NCBI RefSeq assembly: GCF_030698125.1
Contig: NZ_JAUYNV010000001.1
Coordinates: 1 to 64,000, forward strand
DNA length: 64,000 nucleotides
From: Methyloversatilis sp.
Lineage (GTDB): Bacteria > Pseudomonadota > Gammaproteobacteria > Burkholderiales > Rhodocyclaceae
Reading direction: 5' to 3'
This document shows, in pieces, positions 37,729 through 46,545 of this stretch. Within the stretch, counting starts at the first letter, position 1, and each line of letters opens with the position of its first letter. The notes beneath the pieces are model-generated. The model searched no databases. It was not told the origin of the DNA and saw only the letters and a list, made by a program, of their open reading frames with translations. The position numbers were made by a program, and so were the translations under genes.

Positions 37729-38538
37729 TCAGCCGAGCAGCAGGTCGAAAAAATCAACCGGAACGACCTTGCGCGCCACCGGTGCCGGCGGGCGCGGCCA
37801 GGGTCGCAACAAGGCGGCACGATCCGGTGCGAGACGCTGTTCGAATTGCACGAAATGCTTGCCGTTGATCCGGTTGTATTCGCCCTGGAAAGCGGCAAGG
37901 TAGGCATCCGGCGTCAGTCCGCGGGTAGTGCCGTGCAACAGGTTTTCAATGCACAGCGCGGACAGCCGCGCAAAAGCAGTCAGCTTGCCCACCTCGGCGG
38001 CCGCGTCCAGATGGCCGTCGGTGTCGAGCGTCCATTGCTTGCGCTCGAGCAGCTGGGCATAGGCGACGGCGGCGTCCCGCACCGGCTGCAGTCCGGTAAC
38101 GGCCATCGGGTAGGCGTCGTTGTGCAGGCGCGCCTGCGCGATGTCGATCAGCGTTTCGCGGAATCGCCTGTAGCGGTCGAACACCACCGTCACGTAGAGC
38201 GACAACAGCGTGCCGAACAGGATGCCGAGCAGCGCGCCGGAGGCATCCTTGCCCCATCGGGCCCAGACACTGTCTTCCGGCGGTGTGTCGGATAGCCGAT
38301 CGGGCGGCTGGGCGCAGACGATCAGCGGGGGCGCTGCCGGCGGACAGGCCGGGCAGCCGTCGGTCGGCGGACATGAAGCACCGGGATCGGTCACGGGCTC
38401 GGGCTCGGGCGCAGCGGACGCCACAACCATCGTTGCGACCGGTATCGTCGATGCGCCGTCGGTCGCCTGCGCGTGCGCCGCGCACACAAGCCACAGCGCG
38501 CCGGCCACTGCCACGACGCGGCGCATTTGCTGCGACAT
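37729..38538 (-). CDS. hypothetical membrane protein with cysteine-rich linker
   Basis: I do not recognise this protein of about 269 residues. It has a signal peptide (MRRVVAVAGALWLVCAAHAQ), a Pro- and Cys-rich periplasmic stretch (CPPTDGCPACPPAAPP), one membrane segment (about 100-125: GALLGILFGTLLSLYVTVVF) and a helical cytoplasmic part of about 140 residues. The nearest start is uncertain (38553, 38538 or 38526). It is downstream of the MBL-fold gene on the same strand. Confidence 0.65.
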   Translation of the reverse strand: MSQQMRRVVAVAGALWLVCAAHAQATDGASTIPVATMVVASAAPEPEPVTDPGASCPPTDGCPACPPAAPPLIVCAQPPDRLSDTPPEDSVWARWGKDASGALLGILFGTLLSLYVTVVFDRYRRFRETLIDIAQARLHNDAYPMAVTGLQPVRDAAVAYAQLLERKQWTLDTDGHLDAAAEVGKLTAFARLSALCIENLLHGTTRGLTPDAYLAAFQGEYNRINGKHFVQFEQRLAPDRAALLRPWPRPPAPVARKVVPVDFFDLLLG

Positions 38539-38580
38539 CACGCCACCGGCCACCGGGTACGGACGCCAGCAGCCGTGTCA

Positions 38581-39936
38581 TCAGTCGAGCACATACGTTT
38601 CGTCCTGCTCGGGCACCACGGCAGACCAGCCCAGTTCGTGCTCGAGCTTCTGACGCAGACTGTCCGCCGCGGTTGCTTCGCCGTGCGTCACGAACACGCG
38701 GCGCGGCGCGCGCCCGACCGGGCGCAGCCAGCCGAGGATTTCGCGGTAGTCGGCATGCGCCGACAGGCCGTCTACCTTCGCCACTTCGCAGCCGATCGGC
38801 GCATCGCGGCCGAAGATCCGCAGGCTGCGCGTGCCCCTCAGCAGCGCGTCGCCGCGCGTGCCTTCGGCCTGGTAACCGGCGATCACGACCGTGTTGCGCG
38901 GGTCGGCGCCAAACGCCAGCAGGTGATGCAGGATGCGGCCGCCATTGAGCATGCCGGCGCCCGCGATGATCACCTTGGGGTATCGGTTGCCCGCCAGCGC
39001 TTCCGACTCTTCCGGCTTGCGGGTGAAGGTGACCGCGTCACGCATGCGGTCACACGCCTGCTGGCTGAGCCGGTGTTCGTGCCGGTACTGTCGGAACACA
39101 CCGGTGACGTCAATCGCCATCGGGCTGTCGAGAAACACTGGCAGGTCGGGAATCCGCCGTTCGTCGATCAGCGTGGCCAGCAGATGCATCAGCGTCTGGG
39201 CGCGACCGACCGCGAACGACGGCAGCAGCACCGTGCCGCCGCGCGCTGCGGTGCGGCTGACGATGTCGGCCAGCGTGGCGAATGGGTCATGTTCGGGATG
39301 CAGGCGATCGCCATACGTCGACTCGACCACCAGCCAGTCCGTATCCGGCAGCGGTTCGGGTGCGTGCATCACCGGGTCGTCCGGCCGCCCGAGATCACCG
39401 CTGAAGGTGATGCGCTGACCGGCGCACTCGATGCAGACGCTGGCCGCGCCCAGGATGTGCCCGGCGCGCTGAAAGGTGACGCGATACGGGCCGATCGAGA
39501 ACGGTTCGCCGAAGCCGGTGCTGCGCAGATGCTTCATCGCGTGGCGCACATCGTCTGCCGTGTACAGCGGCTCGGCCGGGTGGTGCTTGCTGTAGCCGTA
39601 CTTGTTGGCGTGACGCGCGTCTTCTTCCTGCAGGTGGGCACTGTCCTCAAGCAGGATATCCACCAGTTCGCGCGTGGCCGACGTCGCCCACACCGGTCCG
39701 TCGAAGCCTTCGCGCATCAGCCGCGGCAGATAGCCGGAATGGTCTAGATGGGCATGCGTCAGCACGACGGCCGACAGGCCGGCTGCATCGACCGGAAACG
39801 GCTTCCAGTTGCGACTGCGGATATTCTTTACACCCTGGAACAAGCCGCAATCCACGAGCAGCGAGTGCCCCTCGTGTGTCAGCAGATAGCGCGAACCGGT
39901 CACCGTACCCGCGGCGCCCAGAAATCGGATTTTCAT
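38581..39936 (-). CDS. MBL-fold beta-CASP nuclease
   Basis: This 451-residue protein belongs to the metallo-beta-lactamase/beta-CASP family of RNA-processing exonucleases. It has the metal motif THAHLDHSGYLP, the downstream histidines in RAGHILGAA and FSGDLG, a beta-CASP domain (about 210-380) and the RMM-CTERM region (VDGLSAHADYREILGW, FVTHGE). These enzymes act as RNases, although bacterial members of this subgroup are little studied. The start ATG at 39936 has a GGAGGACGAC sequence just upstream. Confidence 0.88.
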   Translation of the reverse strand: MKIRFLGAAGTVTGSRYLLTHEGHSLLVDCGLFQGVKNIRSRNWKPFPVDAAGLSAVVLTHAHLDHSGYLPRLMREGFDGPVWATSATRELVDILLEDSAHLQEEDARHANKYGYSKHHPAEPLYTADDVRHAMKHLRSTGFGEPFSIGPYRVTFQRAGHILGAASVCIECAGQRITFSGDLGRPDDPVMHAPEPLPDTDWLVVESTYGDRLHPEHDPFATLADIVSRTAARGGTVLLPSFAVGRAQTLMHLLATLIDERRIPDLPVFLDSPMAIDVTGVFRQYRHEHRLSQQACDRMRDAVTFTRKPEESEALAGNRYPKVIIAGAGMLNGGRILHHLLAFGADPRNTVVIAGYQAEGTRGDALLRGTRSLRIFGRDAPIGCEVAKVDGLSAHADYREILGWLRPVGRAPRRVFVTHGEATAADSLRQKLEHELGWSAVVPEQDETYVLD

Positions 39937-39996
39937 CGTTGTCGTCCTCCCGCCACGAGTGTAGGCCCCGACGGCGACAAGTGACAGGCGCGCCTG

Positions 39997-40371
39997 TCAG
40001 CCCGCTTGCGGAAGATTCTGGGCGATGCGCCACAGCACGCCAGCAGGATCGAACAACACGAAATCCCGCATGCCCCACGGCCGGTCTTCCGGCCTGCCGA
40101 CCGACACGCCAAAGCGGCGGGCGATATCGGCCGATACGACATGCGCGTGCCAGTCGCTGACGTCGGCAACCAGCAGATGCATCTGGAACTGCCGGGCAAA
40201 CGCTGGCGCGTCGAACGCCTGCAGCAGGAAGCTCGCGTGGCCGTGGCGAACGTATGCGAGACGGTCGTCCGTCCACGACACTTCGAAACCGAGCGCGAGG
40301 TAGAACCGGCGCGACAGTTCAAGGTCGGTGGCCGGCACGAAGGCCTTGATTTCGACCGGATCCAGATTCAT
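39997..40371 (-). CDS. VOC-family (glyoxalase fold) protein
   Basis: This 124-residue protein has the glyoxalase/bleomycin-resistance fold (FVPATDLELSRRFYLALGF at the start, RDFVLFDPAGVLWRIAQ at the end). The substrate is unknown. Its ATG at 40371 overlaps the TGA of the upstream PEP-CTERM gene (TGATG), so it is translated as the last gene of that operon. Confidence 0.8.
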   Translation of the reverse strand: MNLDPVEIKAFVPATDLELSRRFYLALGFEVSWTDDRLAYVRHGHASFLLQAFDAPAFARQFQMHLLVADVSDWHAHVVSADIARRFGVSVGRPEDRPWGMRDFVLFDPAGVLWRIAQNLPQAG

Positions 40372-41348
40372 CACGTGTCGCTGCAGCGACCGCCGGTGCG
40401 CCTCGCCCGCAGACCGATCAGGGCCAGACCGGCCAGCAGCATCAACGCAGTTTCCGGCTCCGGCACTGCCGACACCTGCCAGCCCATGTCGGCGAAGCCG
40501 GCATAGTCGAGCGCGGTGGGCAACTGGCGTTCGCCGAAGAGCGTGCTCGGATCCATCATCGTTTCCTGCATCTGGCCATCACGCACATTGATCGTGCCCT
40601 CCGCCCAGTGACTGCCGTAGCGGTCGAGCGGCACGCCGCTCCCGTACACCGCCACCGACGCTGCACCGGTGAACAGTCCGGTGCTGGGATCGATCTGCGC
40701 CCGCCACGAATCGGCTTCGCCGAAACCTAGGATATGACCGATTTCGTGCGTCGCCGTGGTCAGGAAATCCGGGCCGCCGGGCGACAGCCCTGCGGCGTCC
40801 GCGCCGAAGTACCAGTCATTGCTGGCGTTGAACCAGATGTAACCGCCCCACGTGGCGTAGTCGCTGGCATCCGGGCCGGTGGTATCGAGCTGGCCACGCG
40901 TCATGACGGCGTCGACAAAGGCGGCACTGCCGGTGGCCTGCAGGTTGACGCCGGTACCGGCGAAGCCCAGCACGCCCGGCGCCGACGGCGAGCCGCCGAC
41001 GTAGATGCGCAACGTGTCGGCTTCGATGGCGACGTTGTTCAGCGTCACGCCGGGCCCGCCCAGACTCGGGTGCAGGAAGGACACCGACCACTGGTCGCCC
41101 TCTGCCGGCGCGATCGCTCTCAGCGTATCCGTGAAGCCGCTGTAATGCGAGGCGGCCAGGTCGAGCAAGGCGCGGCGATCGATGCGCGGCGCACCGGTCG
41201 CCAGGTCGGTGAAAAAGCCGCGCGTGTCGTAGGTGTAGTCGAACTCGATCTCGAGTGCGGAAACCGGCGACGCGGAAGCGATCAGCAGGCATGCGAGCAA
41301 CTGCATCGGTGCCGCGCGCCGCCATGACTTCGGTGTGTGATCACGCAT
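40371..41348 (-). CDS. PEP-CTERM metalloprotease-like protein
   Basis: This 325-residue exported protein has a signal peptide (MQLLACLLIASASPVSALEI), a metzincin-like catalytic block TATHEIGHILGFGEADSW and a downstream Met-turn-like MMDPST, and ends in a PEP-CTERM tail (VPEPETALMLLAGLALIGLR). The HExxH motif is complete, but the third zinc ligand position of the HExxHxxGxxH motif is Glu instead of His. The gene overlaps the upstream protease-like gene by 8 bases and the downstream VOC gene. Confidence 0.82.
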   Translation of the reverse strand: MRDHTPKSWRRAAPMQLLACLLIASASPVSALEIEFDYTYDTRGFFTDLATGAPRIDRRALLDLAASHYSGFTDTLRAIAPAEGDQWSVSFLHPSLGGPGVTLNNVAIEADTLRIYVGGSPSAPGVLGFAGTGVNLQATGSAAFVDAVMTRGQLDTTGPDASDYATWGGYIWFNASNDWYFGADAAGLSPGGPDFLTTATHEIGHILGFGEADSWRAQIDPSTGLFTGAASVAVYGSGVPLDRYGSHWAEGTINVRDGQMQETMMDPSTLFGERQLPTALDYAGFADMGWQVSAVPEPETALMLLAGLALIGLRARRTGGRCSDT

Positions 41349-42126
41349 GGCCGGTCTCCCGGTATCGAACAGGTCGTGCGGCGCGGCGAGCCCGCACGGC
41401 GACCAGGCCCAGGCCGCCCAGCAGCGTGGCCCAGGCTTGCGGTTCGGGCACCGCCGACAGCGGCGTGACCGAACCCGTGCCGCTGCCATAGACACCCTGC
41501 AGCGCGATCACCATTTCGCCGTCGAGCGCGAACACCGGGCCTTCGTAGACAGAAAGCTGCGCCGGCACAGCCGTTGGTGCATCGCCGCTTTCGTAGTGCC
41601 CCATGCCGAGCGAATGCCCGAGTTCGTGCTGGGCCACCGCATAGAACCACAGCGGCGTCCAGCCGGCACCGAAGCGTCCGGCATTGAACACGATGTCCCC
41701 CGCCAGACCGCTGGCGGCCGAGAACGGAAAGTAGGCGTAGGCATTCGCATCGCTGATGTGGGCGACCAGACCGACCCGGATGTCGGCCAGACCGGCCGGG
41801 TCGTACTCGCCGGTTTCCGGCAGCGGCCCGCCATCGGTCTGTTCGACAAAATGGATGGGCAGCACCGCCGCATAATCGGACAGCGCCTGCTCGAAGGCGC
41901 TGCGCAGCACCGACACCGGCAGCGCCACGCCGGCGGCATCGCGCAGCCCTCCGTCGAGCAGATTGCTGAAGCTGTAGGTCAGCGTGAGATCGCTGCCGGG
42001 TCCGTCGGGCTGGGCCCAACTGGCGTACATCGGGTAGTGGCCGGCCGATGCGGGCGCTGCGACAAACAGCCCGGCGAGGGTCAGTGCGCCGACCAACTGA
42101 CGCAACGGAAGGATCGTGCCGCTCAC
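41341..42126 (-). CDS. PEP-CTERM matrixin-like metalloprotease
   Basis: This 261-residue exported protein has a signal peptide (about 1-28), a matrixin-type zinc site AQHELGHSLGMGHYES with all three histidines, and a PEP-CTERM tail (VPEPQAWATLLGGLGLVAVR). It is shorter than the next gene and should be an active zinc endopeptidase held at the surface or released after exosortase cleavage. It overlaps its neighbours on both sides by 4-8 bases, so three PEP-CTERM genes form one operon. Confidence 0.85.
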   Translation of the reverse strand: MSGTILPLRQLVGALTLAGLFVAAPASAGHYPMYASWAQPDGPGSDLTLTYSFSNLLDGGLRDAAGVALPVSVLRSAFEQALSDYAAVLPIHFVEQTDGGPLPETGEYDPAGLADIRVGLVAHISDANAYAYFPFSAASGLAGDIVFNAGRFGAGWTPLWFYAVAQHELGHSLGMGHYESGDAPTAVPAQLSVYEGPVFALDGEMVIALQGVYGSGTGSVTPLSAVPEPQAWATLLGGLGLVAVRARRAARPVRYRETGHA

Positions 42127-42875
42127 CGCGTTTCCCCGGCAGCGCGCTGGCGGCGACGCGCCAGGCTCAGCAGGCCGAGACCGGCGAGCAACATCGCATG
42201 GGTTTCGGGTTCGGGCACCGCCGAAACCGTCAGGAAGACCGAACCGGGCGCTTCGGTGTTGTTCAGGAAGCCATGCAGGAATTCGTTGCCCGAGGTGTCG
42301 TTGAGGCCGGTCAGAGCGATCACCTGCACCGCATTGCCGCCGCTGAGCCAGCCGCCCACCAACGCCGACACATCGAAGGTGACGGCGCCCGGCCCGGTCA
42401 CGACACTGCGCGCCGCGACGTCGGCCGGCAGGATGCTCTGGTTGTAGAAGTTCAGCCAGCTCACGCTGCCCGCGGGATTCGTGTCATCGCTGATGGCCGT
42501 TAACGGATTGGCGGCCACGCCGTGCGCCGAAACGGTGAAGGGGGTGTCGGCGCTCGCATCGGCGCCGAAACCGCCGCTCGTCGACTGCACCGTCAGGATG
42601 GCGTTGACCGGACCGGTGAAGGACGAGAAGTCGTAATCGAACGCGAGATAGATGGTTTCTGCGCCGAGCGTGCCGAACGGATTGCCGGTCGATACGCGGA
42701 ATACCGGCCGGTTGTCACCCGCGTAGCCGCGTACGGCATTCGCGCCCTGGAAAAAGGAGGACGTCATCACGTCTTCCGCCACATCTATCTTGATGGCATG
42801 TACCGGGCCGCTGGCCAGCAAGGTTCCCAGCATCACTGCACCGGCTGCACGCACGGTCTGTTTTCGGATGGTCAT
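42123..42875 (-). CDS. PEP-CTERM surface protein
   Basis: This 250-residue exported protein has a signal peptide (about 8-27, ending GPVHA), a beta-rich body resembling DNRLRE-type or jelly-roll surface domains (IYLAFDYDFSSFTGPVNAIL), and a PEP-CTERM tail (VPEPETHAMLLAGLGLLSLA). It is the first gene of the minus-strand PEP-CTERM operon. The body domain is not confidently identified. Confidence 0.8.
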   Translation of the reverse strand: MTIRKQTVRAAGAVMLGTLLASGPVHAIKIDVAEDVMTSSFFQGANAVRGYAGDNRPVFRVSTGNPFGTLGAETIYLAFDYDFSSFTGPVNAILTVQSTSGGFGADASADTPFTVSAHGVAANPLTAISDDTNPAGSVSWLNFYNQSILPADVAARSVVTGPGAVTFDVSALVGGWLSGGNAVQVIALTGLNDTSGNEFLHGFLNNTEAPGSVFLTVSAVPEPETHAMLLAGLGLLSLARRRQRAAGETR

Positions 42876-43171
42876 CGATTCACCTCATTGATTTTGAAAG
42901 TTATCCGCACCCCTGCCCCGCATGCGGCGGGGCGGACAGTGCAGTCGGAGGCTGGCGGACCGATCCGGTCGTGGCTGGCAGGTGCGACATCGCGCCGATC
43001 GGGCACATGCTGCGGAACGGAAGGCTTGCGCGCCCGGGCGATGCGGGCGATGGCTGGCGAAGGATTCGCTGGGTGACGGACTCGAGGTCGACGCCTGGCT
43101 TGCTGAAAACACCCGTGAAAACGATGCGAAGACCTCTTCACACTCGAATTCGCGGACGAATGAAGAGTCTT

Positions 43172-43190
43172 ACAAATGAGAATCATTGTC
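43172..43190. promoter_or_regulatory. Fur box candidate
   Basis: ACAAATGAGAATCATTGTC matches 14 of 19 positions of the Fur consensus GATAATGATAATCATTATC, including the whole AATGA/AATCATT core. It lies between two divergent PEP-CTERM genes, 177 bases before the one at 43367 and 297 bases from the one at 42875. The rest of 42876-43366 contains no convincing gene. Confidence 0.6.
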
Positions 43191-43366
43191 AACAAATGCG
43201 GCGAATATCGTCTGTCGGATTCGGCTGCCGTCGGCACGGGTACCGCGCACGACATCGACCCGACAAGACGCGCGACATCGGCCATTCCGCCTACAACGAT
43301 GCATCCCCGTCTGTCCGGTGCTTGAATGACAACGCCCGTCGTCCTCCAACTCCGGAAAGGTTTCCC

Positions 43367-44311
43367 ATGCCCACCGTCACGATTCCGCAGGCGCGCACGC
43401 GCCGCCTGTGCAGCGCACTGATCGCCTGCGCCCTGAGCAGCGCAGGCGCCCACGCCGCCTACTACTCGACGACGACCACGAGCGTGTCCGGATCGAGCTA
43501 TGGCAACGGACCTTATGACCAAACCTTTCACACCGGCGCCGCCCCGGGTGGCTCGCAAGCCGACAGCGCGGTAAACAGCAGCAGCGGCAAGCGCGTGATC
43601 GAAGGCGGCACGCAAGGCAGCGCCCGCGCCGAAACCGGCGGCGTGCACGTGGTCGCCGCAGCCAACGTGCGTCTGAACAATCCGGACTACAACCTGAATC
43701 TCGTCGTGGCGGCCAGTTCCACCGCCCACGCCAGCTTCAGCGACTCGCTCGTGATCACCGCGCCCGGCCTCGCCGCCGGCACGGCCGCGCTGCTCACCTA
43801 CCGCGTCAACGTGTCGGGCGACCTCGGCATCGAAGGCGGCAACAGCTGGAATGGCGGCTGGAACGCCTCGTCGTACTGGAGCTTTACCGCCACGCTCGGC
43901 TCGATATCCACCTTCCGCAGCCTGCTCAATGACTGGGCGCCGGGCAGCAGCGAACGCCTGCTCGGTGACGGCCGGTTCGGCAGCCTCGACATCACGGTGC
44001 CGGTGATACTGGGTACGGTGCTTCCGTTCAGCCTGGGCGGCAATGCTTCGGCGTCGGTCAGCCTTGGCAGCACCCCCTACGAGCCCTCGTCCGGTCAGTT
44101 CGCGGCCTTTTCCAACCTCGGCAACACGATAGGCTGGGGCGGCATCGTGATGCTGAAAACAGCTGAAGGCGCGCCGATCAACACCTATTCCGCGCTCGGC
44201 GATTCCGGCTTCGACTACCGTCAGGCCTATGTCAGCGCCGTGCCGGAACCCGCGCCGGCCGCGCTGTTCGCTGGCGGCCTGCTTGTGCTGATGGCAATGC
44301 GCCGCCGCTGA
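43367..44311 (+). CDS. PEP-CTERM surface protein
   Basis: This 314-residue exported protein has a signal peptide (RLCSALIACALSSAGAHAA), a beta-rich body of unknown family and a PEP-CTERM tail (VPEPAPAALFAGGLLVLMAM). GGAAAGG lies 7-8 bases before the ATG at 43367. The frame stays open far upstream but without coding character. It may be iron-regulated through the upstream Fur-like site. Confidence 0.8.
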   Translation: MPTVTIPQARTRRLCSALIACALSSAGAHAAYYSTTTTSVSGSSYGNGPYDQTFHTGAAPGGSQADSAVNSSSGKRVIEGGTQGSARAETGGVHVVAAANVRLNNPDYNLNLVVAASSTAHASFSDSLVITAPGLAAGTAALLTYRVNVSGDLGIEGGNSWNGGWNASSYWSFTATLGSISTFRSLLNDWAPGSSERLLGDGRFGSLDITVPVILGTVLPFSLGGNASASVSLGSTPYEPSSGQFAAFSNLGNTIGWGGIVMLKTAEGAPINTYSALGDSGFDYRQAYVSAVPEPAPAALFAGGLLVLMAMRRR

Positions 44312-44443
44312 GCGCAGCCCGGCGGAGCCGCGGTGCGCTCGCATGGCGGTTTTTCGCGGCGTGGAACCCGGCTCATCAATACTGCAGGTGTCAATGCCGA
44401 TTTAAAACTGATACACCCCCATTGCATCTGCATACTCGGTAAT

Positions 44444-44486
44444 CGCGCCCCGCAGCGAGGGCCGTAGGCCCGAACGGAGGGGCGCG
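44444..44486. repeat. imperfect inverted repeat at the RHS fragment boundary
   Basis: CGCGCCCC (44444-44451) pairs with GGGGCGCG (44479-44486), with further pairing inward around GGGCC / GGCCC. It looks like a REP-type palindrome. Recognisable RHS coding sequence begins only 7 bases later, so it may mark the break point of a truncated rhs gene. Confidence 0.5.
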
Positions 44487-44540
44487 GTACACGATGCCAA
44501 CGGCCAGCTGACAAAGCTGTGCGAGGTCGGCAGCGGGGGA

Positions 44541-45827
44541 GTGGTGACGAAGACGGCGAGTGACTGCACGGCCAGCGGCACCGGGGCGAGCACGCTCACG
44601 CTGGTCTGGAACGCGCTCGGTCACCTCGGCGCGGCCACGCGCACCGGCACTGGCGCAGTCAGCGAAACCTACGGCTACGACAGCAGCGGCCGACGCCTCG
44701 ACAAGACCTCGGCCGGCCTCACCAGGCACTACCTGTATGACGGCGACGACATCCATGCCGAGTGGGCCACCACACTCAGCGGCGCACCCGCAGCCGTCCA
44801 TGTGCACGGCGCCGGCGCCGACGAACCCCTGCTCCGCCTCAGCGGCGCCACCACCAGCGCCAGTGCTGCCCAGCTTGCCTTCGTGCAGGACGGCCTGGGC
44901 AGCGTCGTCGGCGTCGTCAGCCCGACCAGCACCTCGCTCGCCACAAACCAGCGCTTCGACGCCTGGGGCAACCGCTCCGCCGGCACCGGCACGATTCCCC
45001 TGTACGGCTACACCGGCCGCGAGCCCGACGCCACCGGACTCACCTATTACCGCGCCCGCTACTACCACCCCGGCATCGCCAGGTTCATGTCCCGCGACCC
45101 GGCGGGGATGGTGGATGCGATGAGCCCGTATGCGTACGTGGCGAACAACCCGGTCAACTTGGTGGATCCGTTCGGGTTGCAGGCGCAGCTGGTGACGCCG
45201 GGAAGCCAGAGCAGCTATCCTCAGAATGTGCAGGTCGCAATGGGTCCCGTCGTCGCAGGTGCGACGATGACGGACGTTACCGCAGGTGTGATCGGCAGCG
45301 GTGTGGGCAACCAGTCGCTGAACGGCGGTCGGGGTGCGGGTTCGAATGTCGACCCGCTGGCACCACAAAGGGATAGTGGCAGCGGCTCATCGAATCCGAT
45401 GTCGGGCGCACTGGGGCAGCTCGGTGGCTTCGTCAATGGCGCACTGACTGGGCTGGGCACGCTGATCAATTCTCCCGGGCAGGCGATCGAGAATTTCAAG
45501 AACAATGTGTTCGGGAATGTTCTTAATCAGGGGGCGGATAGCGGGAATCGTTTCCCTGACCGCGATCTGCCGCGAGATAGGCATGGGAATCCAGCTCCTA
45601 GCCCAGAAGCTGAAGGCGCACATACGCAGTTGGGGCAAAAAGATGGTCGAAATGGTCGATATGACCAAGCGCGTGAATTCGACGCGAACGGCAAGCCGGT
45701 GCGCGATATTGACTTCACCGATCATGGCCGGCCGGGATCGCATCCGAATCCCCACCAGCATGATTATTTTCCGAACCCCACGGGCGGGACACCACAACGT
45801 GGGCCGACCAAACCGCTTGGTGGCTGA
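44541..45827 (+). CDS. orphan RHS core and polymorphic toxin C-terminus (5'-truncated)
   Basis: The protein lacks the long N-terminal RHS shell. RHS-like sequence is visible from 44493 (DANGQLTKL), and the frame is open only from 44412. It contains YD repeats, the RHS core (YGYTGREPDATGLTYYRARY, RFMSRDPAGMVDAMSPYAY, NNPVNLVDPFGL; about residues 150-220), a variable linker and a C-terminal toxin domain (about 345-428: HTQLGQKDGRNGRYDQAREF, GRPGSHPNPHQHDYF) that resembles polymorphic toxin type 24. The GTG start is nominal. It is probably a displaced toxin cassette that cannot be delivered by itself. Confidence 0.75.
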   Translation: MVTKTASDCTASGTGASTLTLVWNALGHLGAATRTGTGAVSETYGYDSSGRRLDKTSAGLTRHYLYDGDDIHAEWATTLSGAPAAVHVHGAGADEPLLRLSGATTSASAAQLAFVQDGLGSVVGVVSPTSTSLATNQRFDAWGNRSAGTGTIPLYGYTGREPDATGLTYYRARYYHPGIARFMSRDPAGMVDAMSPYAYVANNPVNLVDPFGLQAQLVTPGSQSSYPQNVQVAMGPVVAGATMTDVTAGVIGSGVGNQSLNGGRGAGSNVDPLAPQRDSGSGSSNPMSGALGQLGGFVNGALTGLGTLINSPGQAIENFKNNVFGNVLNQGADSGNRFPDRDLPRDRHGNPAPSPEAEGAHTQLGQKDGRNGRYDQAREFDANGKPVRDIDFTDHGRPGSHPNPHQHDYFPNPTGGTPQRGPTKPLGG

Positions 45828-45839
45828 TCGGAGCATTCC

Positions 45840-46151
45840 ATGACTCTCGAGTTAAACGCTTTTCCACTTGCAGGTTCAACAGTCTGTGCCGCGCTACATG
45901 CGGTGGCCCGTCCTGAGCAACTTTGGACTTTAACTGACATTGAAACTTTGGCTGACCCTCCTGCGGAGGCGCTTGGTGACTTGTGGCAACGAGTGCGGAG
46001 GGCTTCTGTGATCGTGTCTACGCTGGAGTTATGTGGAGCACTTGAACATGCGACCCAAGTGATCTCGCTTGACTTGACGCTGATCGCGAACCCGCAGATT
46101 CGCCTGGTTGTTGAGGATGGCTTGGCTGTGGAGTGGTTATCGGGGACGTAG
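45840..46151 (+). CDS. candidate immunity protein
   Basis: I do not recognise this 103-residue protein. It starts 12 bases after the RHS toxin stop, is small and acidic, and has visibly lower GC than the flanking genes, all typical of immunity genes of polymorphic toxins. Keeping an intact immunity gene beside a truncated toxin gene would protect against kin carrying the full toxin. The function is inferred from position. Confidence 0.55.
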   Translation: MTLELNAFPLAGSTVCAALHAVARPEQLWTLTDIETLADPPAEALGDLWQRVRRASVIVSTLELCGALEHATQVISLDLTLIANPQIRLVVEDGLAVEWLSGT

Positions 46152-46498
46152 CAACATTTCCGCTCCGCATATCGAGCGTGCGGCGGGCGGGGCGGGTAAG
46201 GTCGCTTGTACGTTCGGGGTGCGTTGTCATTGCTCTTTGACAACCTGACCTCGATTGCCGGTCCGGGGACTCAAGTGTCGCTGCACATCCGGGTGGAAAC
46301 AGAACAACAGACCGCTGCCGGCGTGACCGACTCGGCCTGCTTCAACACTGACCCGATATGTTCGGCCGAGAATCTCTTCGTCTTCATGTAAAACCTCGGC
46401 ACTCGAAAGTTTTCAGAAAGCGCTTGCCCTGCAGCGGATCCGGATATTTCCGCGCACATCCGCTCGTCAAACCCCTTCGCGACGACCCATGCGGTCAA
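46152..46498. other. gap with no clear gene
   Basis: A 61-codon frame at 46206-46391 has no ribosome site or recognisable product. The base composition is still mixed and partly AT-richer, as in the RHS cassette. I see nothing else in it. Confidence 0.4.
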
Positions 46499-46528
46499 CG
46501 AAAAAACGGCCTCGCGGCCGTTTTTTCG
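46499..46528. terminator. bidirectional terminator
   Basis: CGAAAAAACGGCC and GGCCGTTTTTTCG form a perfect stem with a TCGC loop and T-runs on both strands. It ends fliE on the minus strand and anything reading through from the RHS cassette on the plus strand. Confidence 0.88.
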
Positions 46529-46545
46529 TATCCGCTCGGGATTGG

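Noticed and set aside
42922-43179. An 85-codon frame upstream of the PEP-CTERM gene
   Set aside because: It has no ribosome site, a composition like a shadow frame, and it runs into the Fur-like site.
46206-46391. A 61-codon frame after the immunity candidate
   Set aside because: There is no ribosome site, coupling or recognisable feature.
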